Source: Streptomyces rubradiris
GTDB taxonomy: Bacteria; Actinomycetota; Actinomycetes; Streptomycetales; Streptomycetaceae
Direction of reading: 5' to 3'
Length of the DNA stretch: 64,000 nucleotides
Assembly (NCBI RefSeq): GCF_016860525.1
Contig: NZ_BNEA01000010.1
Location: 1-64,000, forward strand
Shown: piece after piece, positions 8,562-17,190 of the stretch
Position numbering within the stretch: position 1 is the first letter of the stretch
How the letters are laid out: every line of letters begins with the position of its first letter
The notes under the pieces: model-generated
What the model saw: the letters and a program-made list of their open reading frames with translations, nothing else
The model's database searches: none
What the model was told of the DNA's origin: nothing
Position numbers and translations under genes: made by a program

Positions 8562-9629
8562 TTGAACGTCAAACGGGGGATCGCACTCCTGGCGGCGGTC
8601 TTCATCATGAGCCCCGTGGCCCTCGGCCTCGGGATCGTCCTGCTCGTCGCGTCCGTCGGAAACGACGGCAACGGTGGCGGCGGCGACTTCGCCCTGAGCA
8701 GCGGCGCCCTCCGCGTGGGCAAGGACTTCGTCCCCGCCCGGTACGCGGGCCTGATAGAGAAGGCCGCCTCCAGTTGCGATGCTGGCCTGCCCGCTGGTGT
8801 CCTCGCCGCTCAGCTGATGCAGGAGAGCCACTTCAACCCCGAGGCTGTCTCCAGGGACCCGCGTACCGGACGGCCCATCGCCTACGGCATCGCGCAGTTC
8901 ATACCCAGCACCTGGGCCGACGAAGGGGTCGACGGCAACGGTGACGGCGTGAAGAACGTCAAGGATCCCGAGGACGCCATCCCGGCGCAGGGACGGATGA
9001 TGTGCAAGCTGCTCAAGAAGGCCAAGAAGCACCCCGGTTACAACGGCTCCCCGATCGAACTGGCCTTGGCGGGATACAACGCCGGCTGGGGAGCGGTCGA
9101 CAGGTACAAGGGCGTCCCCCCGCCCTCCTTCGCCGACCGCCAGACCTACGACTACGTCCGCATCATCATGTCGAACGTCGAGAAGCTCACCGCGCCGGAC
9201 ACCTCCGGCGACCCGGAGACCTCGGGCCAATGGAGCCTGCCAGTGAACGCCTCCCTCGGCACGCCTTACCACCAGCAGGGCGGCGCCTGGTCCAGCGGTT
9301 ACCACACCGGCGTCGACTTCCTGGCCTCCAGCGGGACACCGGTCCATGCCATAGGGCCCGGCAAGGTGGTGACGGCCGGATGGGGCGGTGCCTACGGCAA
9401 CCAGGTCGTCATCCGGCACCCCGACGGCATGTACAGCCAGTACGCCCACCTGAGCAAAGTCCGGATCTCCGCCGGCGATACCGTCAGCGGCGGTCAGGTC
9501 ATCGGCCTCTCAGGCGCCACAGGCAACGCGTTCGGCCCGCATCTGCACTTCGAGATCCGCACCGGCCCCGAGTACGGCAGCGACGTGAACCCGCTGCCCT
9601 ACCTGCGGAAAAAGGGCCTCGGCGTGTGA
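8562..9629 (+). CDS. VirB1-like lytic transglycosylase with M23 endopeptidase domain
   Basis: This cell-wall hydrolase would open peptidoglycan for a secretion channel. The 355-residue protein has an N-terminal membrane anchor (about residues 5-31). A transglycosylase domain follows (about 55-205) with catalytic Glu in MQESHFNP near residue 88 and the typical YGIAQFIPSTW and ALAGYNAG motifs. A C-terminal LytM/M23 domain (about 225-350) has the YHTGVDF and HLHFEI zinc motifs. I chose the TTG at 8562 because GGGGGA lies 5 bases upstream. The nearby ATG triplets at 8549 and 8557 are out of frame. It faces away from the channel operon. Confidence 0.9.
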   Translation: MNVKRGIALLAAVFIMSPVALGLGIVLLVASVGNDGNGGGGDFALSSGALRVGKDFVPARYAGLIEKAASSCDAGLPAGVLAAQLMQESHFNPEAVSRDPRTGRPIAYGIAQFIPSTWADEGVDGNGDGVKNVKDPEDAIPAQGRMMCKLLKKAKKHPGYNGSPIELALAGYNAGWGAVDRYKGVPPPSFADRQTYDYVRIIMSNVEKLTAPDTSGDPETSGQWSLPVNASLGTPYHQQGGAWSSGYHTGVDFLASSGTPVHAIGPGKVVTAGWGGAYGNQVVIRHPDGMYSQYAHLSKVRISAGDTVSGGQVIGLSGATGNAFGPHLHFEIRTGPEYGSDVNPLPYLRKKGLGV

Positions 9630-9670
9630 GGCCGCCTACCTCTGACAGCGCCAACGAACAAGGAACGCCC

Positions 9671-10351
9671 ATGCACGAGGAGCACTTCCGCCCCTGGGGA
9701 CACGTGTCCCCGGACTTCTGGGCCACCGTCGACAGCACCCGTGGGGGCGGCGAGCGCCCCGAGGCCGCCCCGCGGCAGGCCGTTCCCGCCGAGAGCCAAC
9801 CGCCTCCCTCGCCGGAGCCCGGCGACCACGGCCAGGACCAGGACGTTCCCGAGGCCGCCAAGCCGGCCGCTCAGAAGTCCGGCCAGGCCGTGGCGGCAGA
9901 CCTCCCGCCGGGATTCCACGAGCGTATCTTTGCGGTCACCTCCGCGTTCAACCGCCCGGAGGACCGCCACGGACTCGCTCTCGCCGGCATCGAGGCGGAA
10001 AAGCTGGACGAGGAGCTAACCGAGCTGTACGGGCAGCACCACACCTACACGATCAACGTGCGCGAACTGCGCGGCTGGCTCGCGTACCTGTCAGGTGACG
10101 CGGGCACCGCCGCACGCTGGTACCTGCACACCACCGGGCTCCAGATCCAGGTGCACGGACCGGCTCATGCCCAGACGCAGGGCTCCGTCCGGCGTGCCGT
10201 TCACACCTGGCAGCAGGTCACCAACCCCGCCGACATCGTCGGGATCGGCACTGGGCTCGTCCAGGTCGTTGCCGCAGTTCTCGGCCCCGAGAGCGAGGCC
10301 GCCCGGTTCGTACAGAACCGGCTCAAGCAGACACCGCAGCCTCAGCGGTAG
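9671..10351 (+). CDS. Hypothetical protein following the hydrolase
   Basis: The 226-residue protein has a disordered proline/glutamate-rich N-terminal third and a helical C-terminal part (about residues 85-215) that I do not recognise. ATG 9671 begins 41 bases after the hydrolase stop and is preceded by AAGGAACG, so the two genes are probably co-transcribed up to the terminator at 10374. A membrane segment is not evident. A role next to the secretion apparatus is plausible only from position. Confidence 0.6.
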   Translation: MHEEHFRPWGHVSPDFWATVDSTRGGGERPEAAPRQAVPAESQPPPSPEPGDHGQDQDVPEAAKPAAQKSGQAVAADLPPGFHERIFAVTSAFNRPEDRHGLALAGIEAEKLDEELTELYGQHHTYTINVRELRGWLAYLSGDAGTAARWYLHTTGLQIQVHGPAHAQTQGSVRRAVHTWQQVTNPADIVGIGTGLVQVVAAVLGPESEAARFVQNRLKQTPQPQR

Positions 10352-10373
10352 CCCACCCCCTGCTGAACTCCAC

Positions 10374-10401
10374 GAGAGCCCCCGGCTTGCCGGGGGCTCT
10401 C
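10374..10401 (+). terminator. Strong hairpin terminator
   Basis: A perfect 13-bp stem (GAGAGCCCCCGGC and its complement) closes a 2-base TT loop, 22 bases after the upstream stop codon. There is no long U-tract, as usual in Streptomyces. Confidence 0.8.
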
Positions 10402-10448
10402 TGCCGTGTGGCGCGAATCTGCTGTCATGCCACACGAGCCCTTGACGC

Positions 10449-10486
10449 TTGTTGGGAAACCCCTACATGATTTGTTGGGAAACCCC
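10449..10486. promoter_or_regulatory. Two direct repeats TTGTTGGGAAACCCC upstream of a HTH-like gene
   Basis: The 15-base repeat occurs at 10449-10463 and 10472-10486, 23 bases apart start to start, directly before the start region of the next gene. Each copy contains the partial palindrome GGGAAACCC. This is a plausible operator or iteron pair, possibly for autoregulation of the downstream gene. Confidence 0.45.
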
Positions 10487-10506
10487 GACAAGAGTGAGGA
10501 GTGATT

Positions 10507-11205
10507 GTGACGACGTACGACCCCAGCTACCAGGGGGACCAGTGGGAGACCAAGAGGATCTCGCTGGACCCGGAGACGATGACGCCCGCGACGGTCGTGA
10601 TGGAGCCGGACAGCGTCGCCGGCCCCACCGCCTACTGGCCCGACGGCGCCACCTCCTACATCCTGGCCTTCAAGGGCGGCCTTCCCTCCTGGACGATCGC
10701 CGACGAGGCCGAGACCGCAATCGCCGCCCTCGAAGCGCTCCAGAGCGGCCAGGAGATCGACAAGGAACTGCTCCAGGCGTACCTCCGAGGCGTGCGCCGT
10801 CTGGAGATGCGACTGACCGCGATCAAGGAAGAACTGCTGCTCTACGCCCGGGAAACCGGCCCGGACGGCAAGGCCCGGCTGACCTTCCGAGAACTCGGGG
10901 AAGAGCTCAGCCAGCACTACAGCACCGTTGCCGAGCGCCACCAGCGCATCGTCGACGGCGACTCCGCCGACTGGCGACACTGGGTCACCCAGCACACCGA
11001 GCGCGCAACCTTCTACACCAACGGAGGAGAACCGCCCCAACCCCCGCAGTCGCAGCGCGCGCACGAGACCGGCGTCTTCGACAGCGAAGAACCGGGCAAG
11101 GTCAAAGCGCGCTGCCGGTGCGGCTGGTCGGGACCGGCCGGAACCAGCACCGTGACCGCCTCCCGCCAGGGCAAGGACCACGAGCTGAACCCGCTCGGTG
11201 TATGA
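10507..11205 (+). CDS. Hypothetical HTH-like protein
   Basis: The 232-residue protein has a helical middle (about residues 75-150). Its FRELGEELSQHYSTVAERHQRI segment reads like a helix-turn-helix. A CRCGW segment near the C-terminus may hold a metal or simply be structural. GTG 10507 is preferred over GTG 10501 because GAGGAG at 10496-10501 then sits 5 bases upstream. The repeats at 10449-10486 lie just before it, suggesting autoregulation. No specific family is recognised. Confidence 0.6.
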   Translation: MTTYDPSYQGDQWETKRISLDPETMTPATVVMEPDSVAGPTAYWPDGATSYILAFKGGLPSWTIADEAETAIAALEALQSGQEIDKELLQAYLRGVRRLEMRLTAIKEELLLYARETGPDGKARLTFRELGEELSQHYSTVAERHQRIVDGDSADWRHWVTQHTERATFYTNGGEPPQPPQSQRAHETGVFDSEEPGKVKARCRCGWSGPAGTSTVTASRQGKDHELNPLGV

Positions 11206-11292
11206 AACCCCGGGGCAGCCGACGGCTCGGCAGCATGGCGGCGCCCCGGGGACTCCCGATCCGCATCAACGAAACCGAGGAGCCCCACCATC

Positions 11293-12135
11293 ATGACCCA
11301 CCGCTCGCCTGGCGCACAGGGCCAGGCACTGAGCACAGCACCATCCGCCACCTGGGACAGACCGTGCGTGCTGTTCGCCCACCAGGCCCGCCGGCGCCCT
11401 ACCTCCGGCTGGCCGCGGCCACGAGGGATGGACACGCCGATCACCGCACCCTCCCACTGCGTCGGCATCCGTCCGGCAGTTCCCGGAAGTATCCCGATGA
11501 CCTGGCATCTCAACGACGACGGTGCCTTCACCCGCCACGCGCAGCAGCCCGGGTTCACGCTCATGCGCGATCTGGGCCTGGAGCCGGCGGACCTGCTTCA
11601 GCACGACGCTCATCACGAAGCCGGACATGCCGTCCTCGCCCTTGTCCACGGCATCCCGGTCACGCGCGTGACGACGATCCCGAACCACCAGCACGCGGCT
11701 CACGTGCAGTTCGCCGCCTGGTCCGGCATGTGGTGGTCCTTCGCCGTGACGATGGCGGCCGGCGAGCGTGCCGGCGAGCGGTGGATGCGTGAGGTCGGGC
11801 TGGCAACGCCGGAGCGGCTGTGGAACGCCGAGCGGCACTGCGCCTCCGACCGCCATCAGATCGTGGAGACCGCTCCCGAGCCGCATGCCGTTGTCTTCGG
11901 GCAGATGGACGCGCCTGATGGGCGGCAGGCGCTCGACTACCTGAGTCTGTGCGAGGCCGCGGACGCGTTGCTGACGGGCTTCTGGCCGCATGTACGCACC
12001 CTCGCCGCCGAGCTGGTCGAGCACCGGGAACTCACCGGTCGGCAGGTTGCCGACATCAGCGGTCTGCCCCTTCCCGCACCCCCTCCCGTCACCATCCGCC
12101 GAAGCCCCCGAGCAGCGACAGGAGACACCCGATGA
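11293..12135 (+). CDS. M41/FtsH-peptidase-like metalloprotein
   Basis: The 280-residue protein carries HHEAGHAVLALV in its middle, the HEAGH zinc motif typical of the M41 (FtsH) peptidase domain. No AAA ATPase domain is present, so it is a stand-alone peptidase-like module seen in actinobacterial mobile elements. GAGGAG at 11277-11282 supports the ATG at 11293. An in-frame ATG at 11497 would remove a low-complexity N-terminus and remains possible. It overlaps the next gene by 4 bases (ATGA). The substrate is unknown. Confidence 0.65.
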   Translation: MTHRSPGAQGQALSTAPSATWDRPCVLFAHQARRRPTSGWPRPRGMDTPITAPSHCVGIRPAVPGSIPMTWHLNDDGAFTRHAQQPGFTLMRDLGLEPADLLQHDAHHEAGHAVLALVHGIPVTRVTTIPNHQHAAHVQFAAWSGMWWSFAVTMAAGERAGERWMREVGLATPERLWNAERHCASDRHQIVETAPEPHAVVFGQMDAPDGRQALDYLSLCEAADALLTGFWPHVRTLAAELVEHRELTGRQVADISGLPLPAPPPVTIRRSPRAATGDTR

Positions 12136-12608
12136 CGCCCCTGGAGCAGGCGACTACCCTCGCGACGTTCGGCTCGGTCTGGGCGGTGCTCGCAGTCGGC
12201 CACAACCTCGCAGACCACGTCTTCGGCCAGAACGACTGGCAGGCAACAAACAAGGAGGCGCCGTCGGCTGACGAGGTCGCCGCCGGCACGAATCCGCGGC
12301 AGGGCTGGGACGCCTGCCTGGCGCATGTCGCCCAGTACCACCTCGTCATGGCCGTCATGCTGGTCCTGGTCTGGGCTGTCCTGCCCCTCCAGCTGTCCTG
12401 GACCGGCCTGGCGGCGGGGCTCGCCGTCTCGGCCATCACGCACGCGTTCTTCGATCGTCGATGGCCAGTGCGCTGGCTTCTGCAGAACACCGGCTCTCCG
12501 GACTTCGCCGATCCGGAGAAGACCGGGCTGAACGGCGTGTACCTGACGGACCAGGCTCTGCACCAGACGGCGCTTCTGGTGTCCGCGCTGCTGATCGTCC
12601 GATTGTGA
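12132..12608 (+). CDS. DUF3307-like small membrane protein
   Basis: The 158-residue protein has about three to four hydrophobic segments. Its N-terminal motif GHNLADHVFGQNDWQA resembles the HxxxDxxxQ signature of DUF3307 proteins. ATG 12132 overlaps the stop of the metalloprotein gene, so the two are translationally coupled. The longer open frame upstream is discarded because it runs inside that gene. Its biochemical role is unknown. Confidence 0.6.
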   Translation: MTPLEQATTLATFGSVWAVLAVGHNLADHVFGQNDWQATNKEAPSADEVAAGTNPRQGWDACLAHVAQYHLVMAVMLVLVWAVLPLQLSWTGLAAGLAVSAITHAFFDRRWPVRWLLQNTGSPDFADPEKTGLNGVYLTDQALHQTALLVSALLIVRL

Positions 12609-12698
12609 GGCGGTCGCGGAGACCGAGGAGAGCAGGCAGAAACCATCTGCCCCCCACCAGCCAGAAGACGAACGGATCACAGAAAGGCGCCAGTCGCG

Positions 12699-13046
12699 AT
12701 GACCGATGAACTGTGGGACCTGATGCGCGAGACCATGGCACTGCGCCAGCTCAGCGACGCTCTGTATCAGAGCGATCTGGCCGGCACCACCGCACCGAGC
12801 CAGGAACGGGAGTACCGACTGCGACGGGCAGCAGCCGACCAACGCCACGTGGCCCTGTACCCGGACGACGAGAAAGGACGGGCAGAAGCCCAGCGGTCAG
12901 CCGTGATGTTGCGCGAACACGACGCCATCCACGCGAGCCACCGCGGGGCTGTTCCGGCAACTGCATCCCAGTGGGTGAGTCTGGACGGTGCCGCCGCCTA
13001 CGTGCGCCAGGAAGCCGCAGCTGCCGGCCTGACCGGCCCCAGCTGA
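12699..13046 (+). CDS. Hypothetical small protein
   Basis: This 115-residue, highly charged and probably helical protein has no membrane segment or recognised motif. It starts 90 bases after the DUF3307-like gene and ends before a strong hairpin, so it is probably the last gene of this short rightward unit. The C-terminal part (WVSLDGAAAYVRQEAAAAG) may be a helix-turn-helix, but the match is weak. Confidence 0.5.
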   Translation: MTDELWDLMRETMALRQLSDALYQSDLAGTTAPSQEREYRLRRAAADQRHVALYPDDEKGRAEAQRSAVMLREHDAIHASHRGAVPATASQWVSLDGAAAYVRQEAAAAGLTGPS

Positions 13047-13164
13047 AACCTGCGGCCCCGAAAGCCACCAGAGCCTCCCCGCCGGTGATGCGGCCTGGAC
13101 GCCGCGCAGGGAGTCGGGTGACCGTAGCGCACCGTCCCTGAAGAACTGGCGGACCACCGCACGA

Positions 13165-13198
13165 GAAGGGCCCGACGGCTGTCGCCGTCGGGCCCTTC
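13165..13198 (+). terminator. Hairpin terminator between convergent units
   Basis: A perfect 15-bp stem (GAAGGGCCCGACGGC and complement) has a TGTC loop. It lies between the rightward unit ending at 13046 and the leftward gene ending at 13230, so it can serve both directions. Confidence 0.8.
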
Positions 13199-13229
13199 CT
13201 CCTCCCGACCTTCTTCCCGAGCCATCCGG

Positions 13230-14708
13230 CTACGCGAGCGCAGCCTCCTTCTCCACGCGGCTTACGCCAGCTTCCTCACTGTGCTGGTGCCCGATGCCGG
13301 GGACGTCCTGCCGATGGCGCTCTCCCGGCTCGTCCATGCCGTTTGCCCCGCCATGCGCAGCATCCTGATGGTCCGGCACGGCCTCAGGCACCTTCTGCTG
13401 CACCGCGGCCGCAGCAAGCCGAGCCCGCTCCAGTTCTTCAGCGATCTGCCGCAGATCCGGCAGGAGTTGCTTCACCGCCGTACGGACAGCTCCCTCGGCC
13501 ATGAGTCCCTCTTGCCTGCCGTTTTTCGTTCCCTTTCCGGCCGCTTTCCCCAGCTGCCTGTTCGCCTGGTAGGCGGCGCCATTACTGACGTGCGAGTTGT
13601 CGTCCAGGACGCGCAGGTCCCCGGCCTGGATCTGCGCCACCAAGGCGTCGCGGAGCATGTCCTTCTTCGACTTGCCGGCGGGGGCCAGGGGAGGCGGTAC
13701 CGACTGGGCCTGGACAGGCGGCTGCGGTGCCGGTGTCGCCGGTTGAGGGGTCGGGCTCGGCAGCGACGGCGCCGCGACGGCCGCGGTACCTATCGGAGGG
13801 GGTGCCCCCTTCGGCAAGGCGGACGCAGCGGGCGGCTGCTGGCGGGAGACGGGACGAGGCACCGGCGCTGGTGCTGCCTGCACAGGTGCCGTAACGGAGG
13901 CTTCGGCTGGCTGCCAGCTCGGCTCAACGCCTCCCTGCGGGCGAGGAGGTTCCACCGTCTGCGGCGCTGAAGGCGCGGGTGCCGTCCTCGGAAGGGGCCT
14001 TCGGGAGCCCGGAGCACGGACGTTCTCCATGGTGCTGTGCAGGTCGTTACGCCACAGCTTCCACATCTGCCGGGGGTAACCGACGAACGGCACCCACAGG
14101 AGCAGGCTGTAGCCCCGTTCGGCGTTCTTCTTGACCTTCCGCTTCGGGTACTTGCCGAGGACCAGCTGCTCGACCTTCTTGAGCAGGGTCTCCAGAAACA
14201 CCGCGTACACAAGCGGCGGGATCACCGCGACGAGCCGCCCACCGATTGAATGCGACGGTGCGTGCAGCAGGTTCATGGTGGCACTGGCAACGACAAAGGC
14301 AACCAGGTAGAAGCGCGTCAGCTGACTGGAGCGGGCCGTGAGCGCCTCGAACAGCCGCAGCAGCGACAGGCCGAGCGCGCCCGCGTCCAGGAGGAGAGCG
14401 AATCCCGTGGCGGCATCCCACGAGCCTCCGTTGCGGTCGAACGCGTATGCCTTCTGGGCGCCGAAGCTCAGCCAGGCCGCGATGCCGGCGATGCAGAAGA
14501 TGATCAGGAAGGCGACCGAGAGACTGATGACCGCCAGACGCCGCCGCCACGACTTCCGCCGCTCGTCGGCCAGCCGCTCTCGTTCCTCGGCGGACAGCTT
14601 GTCCTGCTCGCGATTGCGGCGCGAGCGCAGGACGAGCGCGACGACACCCAGAACGCAGAGCGCCGCGAAGCCGATACCGGCTGGCAGCACCAGTTTGTCG
14701 ACGCTCAT
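13230..14708 (-). CDS. DUF2637 (SpdB-like) membrane protein
   Basis: This 492-residue protein has a first membrane helix near the N-terminus (about residues 9-27). A coiled charged segment and three or four further helices (about 60-185) form a DUF2637-like domain. A long Pro/Ala linker and a helical C-terminal region with a KSKKDMLRDALV motif follow. DUF2637 proteins are the SpdB-type spread proteins of Streptomyces conjugative plasmids, and the C-terminal part looks DNA-binding. ATG 14708 is preferred to the adjacent TTG 14711. The gene diverges from the parA-like gene. Confidence 0.8.
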   Translation of the reverse strand: MSVDKLVLPAGIGFAALCVLGVVALVLRSRRNREQDKLSAEERERLADERRKSWRRRLAVISLSVAFLIIFCIAGIAAWLSFGAQKAYAFDRNGGSWDAATGFALLLDAGALGLSLLRLFEALTARSSQLTRFYLVAFVVASATMNLLHAPSHSIGGRLVAVIPPLVYAVFLETLLKKVEQLVLGKYPKRKVKKNAERGYSLLLWVPFVGYPRQMWKLWRNDLHSTMENVRAPGSRRPLPRTAPAPSAPQTVEPPRPQGGVEPSWQPAEASVTAPVQAAPAPVPRPVSRQQPPAASALPKGAPPPIGTAAVAAPSLPSPTPQPATPAPQPPVQAQSVPPPLAPAGKSKKDMLRDALVAQIQAGDLRVLDDNSHVSNGAAYQANRQLGKAAGKGTKNGRQEGLMAEGAVRTAVKQLLPDLRQIAEELERARLAAAAVQQKVPEAVPDHQDAAHGGANGMDEPGERHRQDVPGIGHQHSEEAGVSRVEKEAALA

Positions 14709-15117
14709 CAACGTGTCACCTTCCCCCGGCGAAAGACCACACCTTCAGCCCCGGCGGGCCTGCGGATGGCGATCGTCGCCTGGTGATGCATGGACTCTCC
14801 GATCAACGGTTGCCAGGGGGTTGGGAGCCCCAACACTAAAAGGTTGCGCTGACATCCCCCGTCGCCACGCCATCCTCCCCCAGCACCGTCGTCACGGTGG
14901 CACCGTTTATCGCGTCCCGGACGCCGACCGGCTATGACAAGAGCGGCGGTCTGCCCGAGTTGCTGACGGCGCCTCGATTCCCCCGATGCGCGTGGTGATC
15001 AGGCAGGGTGGAGATGGGCCTCCGTACGCACCATTGACGATGCACGCATAAGCGCCCCGCCCGGTCGTGGGACCAGACGAGGCGCACCTTGTGCCTCACC
15101 CGCTACCGTTGCGGGCT
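14709..15117. other. Divergent intergenic region before parA-like gene
   Basis: No credible gene is seen in these 409 bases. Near the leftward gene there is a small inverted repeat, GTTGGGAGCCCCAAC. Near the rightward gene, TACCGT at 15104-15109 sits about 9 bases before the ATG, which fits a -10 element giving a leaderless transcript. Confidence 0.4.
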
Positions 15118-16044
15118 ATGCGCGAAACACAAACAGAGACCGTACAGGTACCGCGGCTAAGTGACGACCTGGCATTCCTCGACATCGTCACCGAATGGGA
15201 CATGTCGACGGCCTATCAGGACTGGAAGACGGCCATCGTCGTCCCGCCAACGTTTCTGCCGGCGTCCCTGCCCCGCATCATCGCCATCTGCAACCAGAAG
15301 GGCGGTGCCGGCAAGACGGTGACGACCCTGGAACTCGCGATGGCTCTGGTCGCTCGGGGCCGGCGTGTGCGGATCATCGACGCGGACCCGCAGCACGCGT
15401 CTATGAGCGCCTGGCTCCAGTTCTCCTACCCCGAGGGCCTGCCTGCGGAAGACCGCAAGAACCTGAAGGACCTGTACTTCGACGACGATGTCACCCTGCG
15501 CGACATCACCTATGGGACGCCGTACGAGGGCCTGTACTTCGTCCCGTCGTTCCCAGACCTGACCGACGTGGAGAGCAAACAGCCGACAGGCACGGACACA
15601 CTCCTCCGCTTCCAGCTACGGGAGAAGAACGACGACGTTGACGTCACGCTCATCGACTGCGGCCCCAGACTGGGCCCGCTCACGGCCTCCGCGCTCGTGG
15701 CAGCGCATGACGTCATCATTCCCGTCCAGGCCGCCAGCGGCCTGGACGTGATGGGCGCCGCTGCACTGGACCGGACCATCGCCACCGTCAAGAAGCGGCT
15801 CAATCCCGAACTGCGGATCGCCGGTGTCGTCCTGACCGACTTCACTCGGTCCACTCTGGCACGAAAAATCGGCGGTGGCCTCGCCAAGCGATACCCCGAC
15901 GCCGTCGTGGTCCCAGCCCGCCAGAACGTCCGTATCGGTGACGCTCAGTTGGCTCGGCAACCTCTACGCATCTTCGAATCCGCCGCGACGACGGTTCTCG
16001 ATTACGACCGCGCAGCCGACATCCTCTTCACGCGGGGGCGGTAA
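15118..16044 (+). CDS. ParA-family partition ATPase
   Basis: This 308-residue Walker-type ATPase would segregate DNA together with a DNA-bound partner. The P-loop KGGAGKT lies at residues 61-67, a switch-like RIIDADPQHAS follows near 95-105, and VTLIDCGPRLG forms the third motif. This is the standard order for ParA. ATG 15118 has no ribosome-binding site but lies 9 bases after a TACCGT -10-like box, so the message may be leaderless. The downstream gene begins 3 bases after the stop and is its likely partner. Confidence 0.85.
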   Translation: MRETQTETVQVPRLSDDLAFLDIVTEWDMSTAYQDWKTAIVVPPTFLPASLPRIIAICNQKGGAGKTVTTLELAMALVARGRRVRIIDADPQHASMSAWLQFSYPEGLPAEDRKNLKDLYFDDDVTLRDITYGTPYEGLYFVPSFPDLTDVESKQPTGTDTLLRFQLREKNDDVDVTLIDCGPRLGPLTASALVAAHDVIIPVQAASGLDVMGAAALDRTIATVKKRLNPELRIAGVVLTDFTRSTLARKIGGGLAKRYPDAVVVPARQNVRIGDAQLARQPLRIFESAATTVLDYDRAADILFTRGR

Positions 16045-16046
16045 TC

Positions 16047-17114
16047 GTGGCGTACGACGCAGGCCAAGCGCTGGATGAGCTGTTCGAAACCGACACCGAG
16101 ACAGACACCGGCGGCGATCCGGAAGAGCTGGTAATCGCCCAAACGGAGGCGATCCTCGACGGCCCGGCGCTGAGCGACAGTGTGGATGAGGTGCTTCGGC
16201 TCGCCCAAGGGCTGCCGAGCCTGGAGGAAGTCCGTGAGGTCCCCGACGGCGATCTCTCAGAGCTGACTGATCTGGAACAGCAGCAGAAGGAGCAGACCGA
16301 GAGGATCATGGCCACTGCGGTGGCGGCCGGCAATGCGGCCCTCTGGGTCGTGGCTCAATGCCTGGATCGCGCCGCCAAAGGCAGGTGGTGGCGTAGGACA
16401 CACAGCACGCTCGGCGCGTACTGCGAGGAAAAGATCGGCCGGTCCCCGGTGTATGCCCGCCAGCTGCGAAGCAATGCCCCACTGGCGTTGGAGACGGCCC
16501 AGCGGACCGGCACAGTCCCGCCTCCGAGCCACATCAAGGAGACCCGCAAGACCGAGCAGCTCCACGGCAGGGAGGCCGCTCTCAGCCTGTACGAGATCGT
16601 CCTGGACATCAGCGCCGAGCTCGGGGAAAAGCCGACTGCCGCGAGCCTGGCCGCCGTTCATGTGCGTCTGCCCGCCGAGCTCCCCGCAGCCACGGAACAG
16701 CAGCGCGCTGCGATCGAAGAGACCGTGCGCCGGACACTCGGAGCGGAAGACGCTTCAAATGAAGCGCCTACGTTCGATTCGGAATCGAACAAGGACGCTT
16801 CAAATGAAGCGCCTCGCAGGGAGGCAGCCGCAGACGCTGGATCTGGCGCCGATGACGGTGACGACATCGAAGACGCTGAGATCGTTCCCGAGTACATGGC
16901 TACGCTGCAGGACGCTTTGAAGAAGCTGAAGGCGATCGATCGCGCCCTCACCAAGGCTGTCTTCGTCGCGGCCGCGGCGGAACCTGCAGATGGGAGTGAC
17001 TACGCCACCGTGCGTGAGGAAATTCTGAAGAAGGCCACGGCCATCAGGAACAAGGCCTTGCATGCCCCGATGGGACGGCCGATCGCTGTCAAAGATGAGC
17101 AGTCGGCCCACTAG
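16047..17114 (+). CDS. Putative partition partner of the ParA-like ATPase
   Basis: The 355-residue acidic protein has a central helical domain (about residues 85-215) with a helix-turn-helix-like stretch (EKIGRSPVYARQLRS). A low-complexity acidic linker and a helical C-terminus follow. It starts with GTG 3 bases after the parA-like stop, so the pair forms an operon. It is not a canonical ParB (no GERR or HxAGERR box). The linker DNA carries three palindromes, one of which is a repeat encoding DASNEAP twice, and they may themselves be binding sites. Confidence 0.6.
   Translation: MAYDAGQALDELFETDTETDTGGDPEELVIAQTEAILDGPALSDSVDEVLRLAQGLPSLEEVREVPDGDLSELTDLEQQQKEQTERIMATAVAAGNAALWVVAQCLDRAAKGRWWRRTHSTLGAYCEEKIGRSPVYARQLRSNAPLALETAQRTGTVPPPSHIKETRKTEQLHGREAALSLYEIVLDISAELGEKPTAASLAAVHVRLPAELPAATEQQRAAIEETVRRTLGAEDASNEAPTFDSESNKDASNEAPRREAAADAGSGADDGDDIEDAEIVPEYMATLQDALKKLKAIDRALTKAVFVAAAAEPADGSDYATVREEILKKATAIRNKALHAPMGRPIAVKDEQSAH
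16751..16811. repeat. Cluster of three palindromes inside the partition gene
   Basis: CGCTTCAAATGAAGCG occurs at 16751-16766 and again at 16796-16811, 45 bases apart. Between them, at 16772-16790, lies GTTCGATTCGGAATCGAAC. Such a symmetric cluster within a ParA-partner gene is a candidate centromere (parS-like) site, or an operator. Confidence 0.5.
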
Positions 17115-17147
17115 GCCGGCGCACCGTACACGGTCTGTCACGTGCTC

Positions 17148-17189
17148 GGTATGACGGAGGCCCCGCCGTGGCGGGGCCTCCGTCATACC
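17148..17189 (+). terminator. 20-bp perfect hairpin terminator after the partition operon
   Basis: The arms 17148-17167 and 17170-17189 are perfect complements with a 2-base loop, 33 bases after the stop of the partner gene. Confidence 0.85.
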
Positions 17190-17190
17190 A

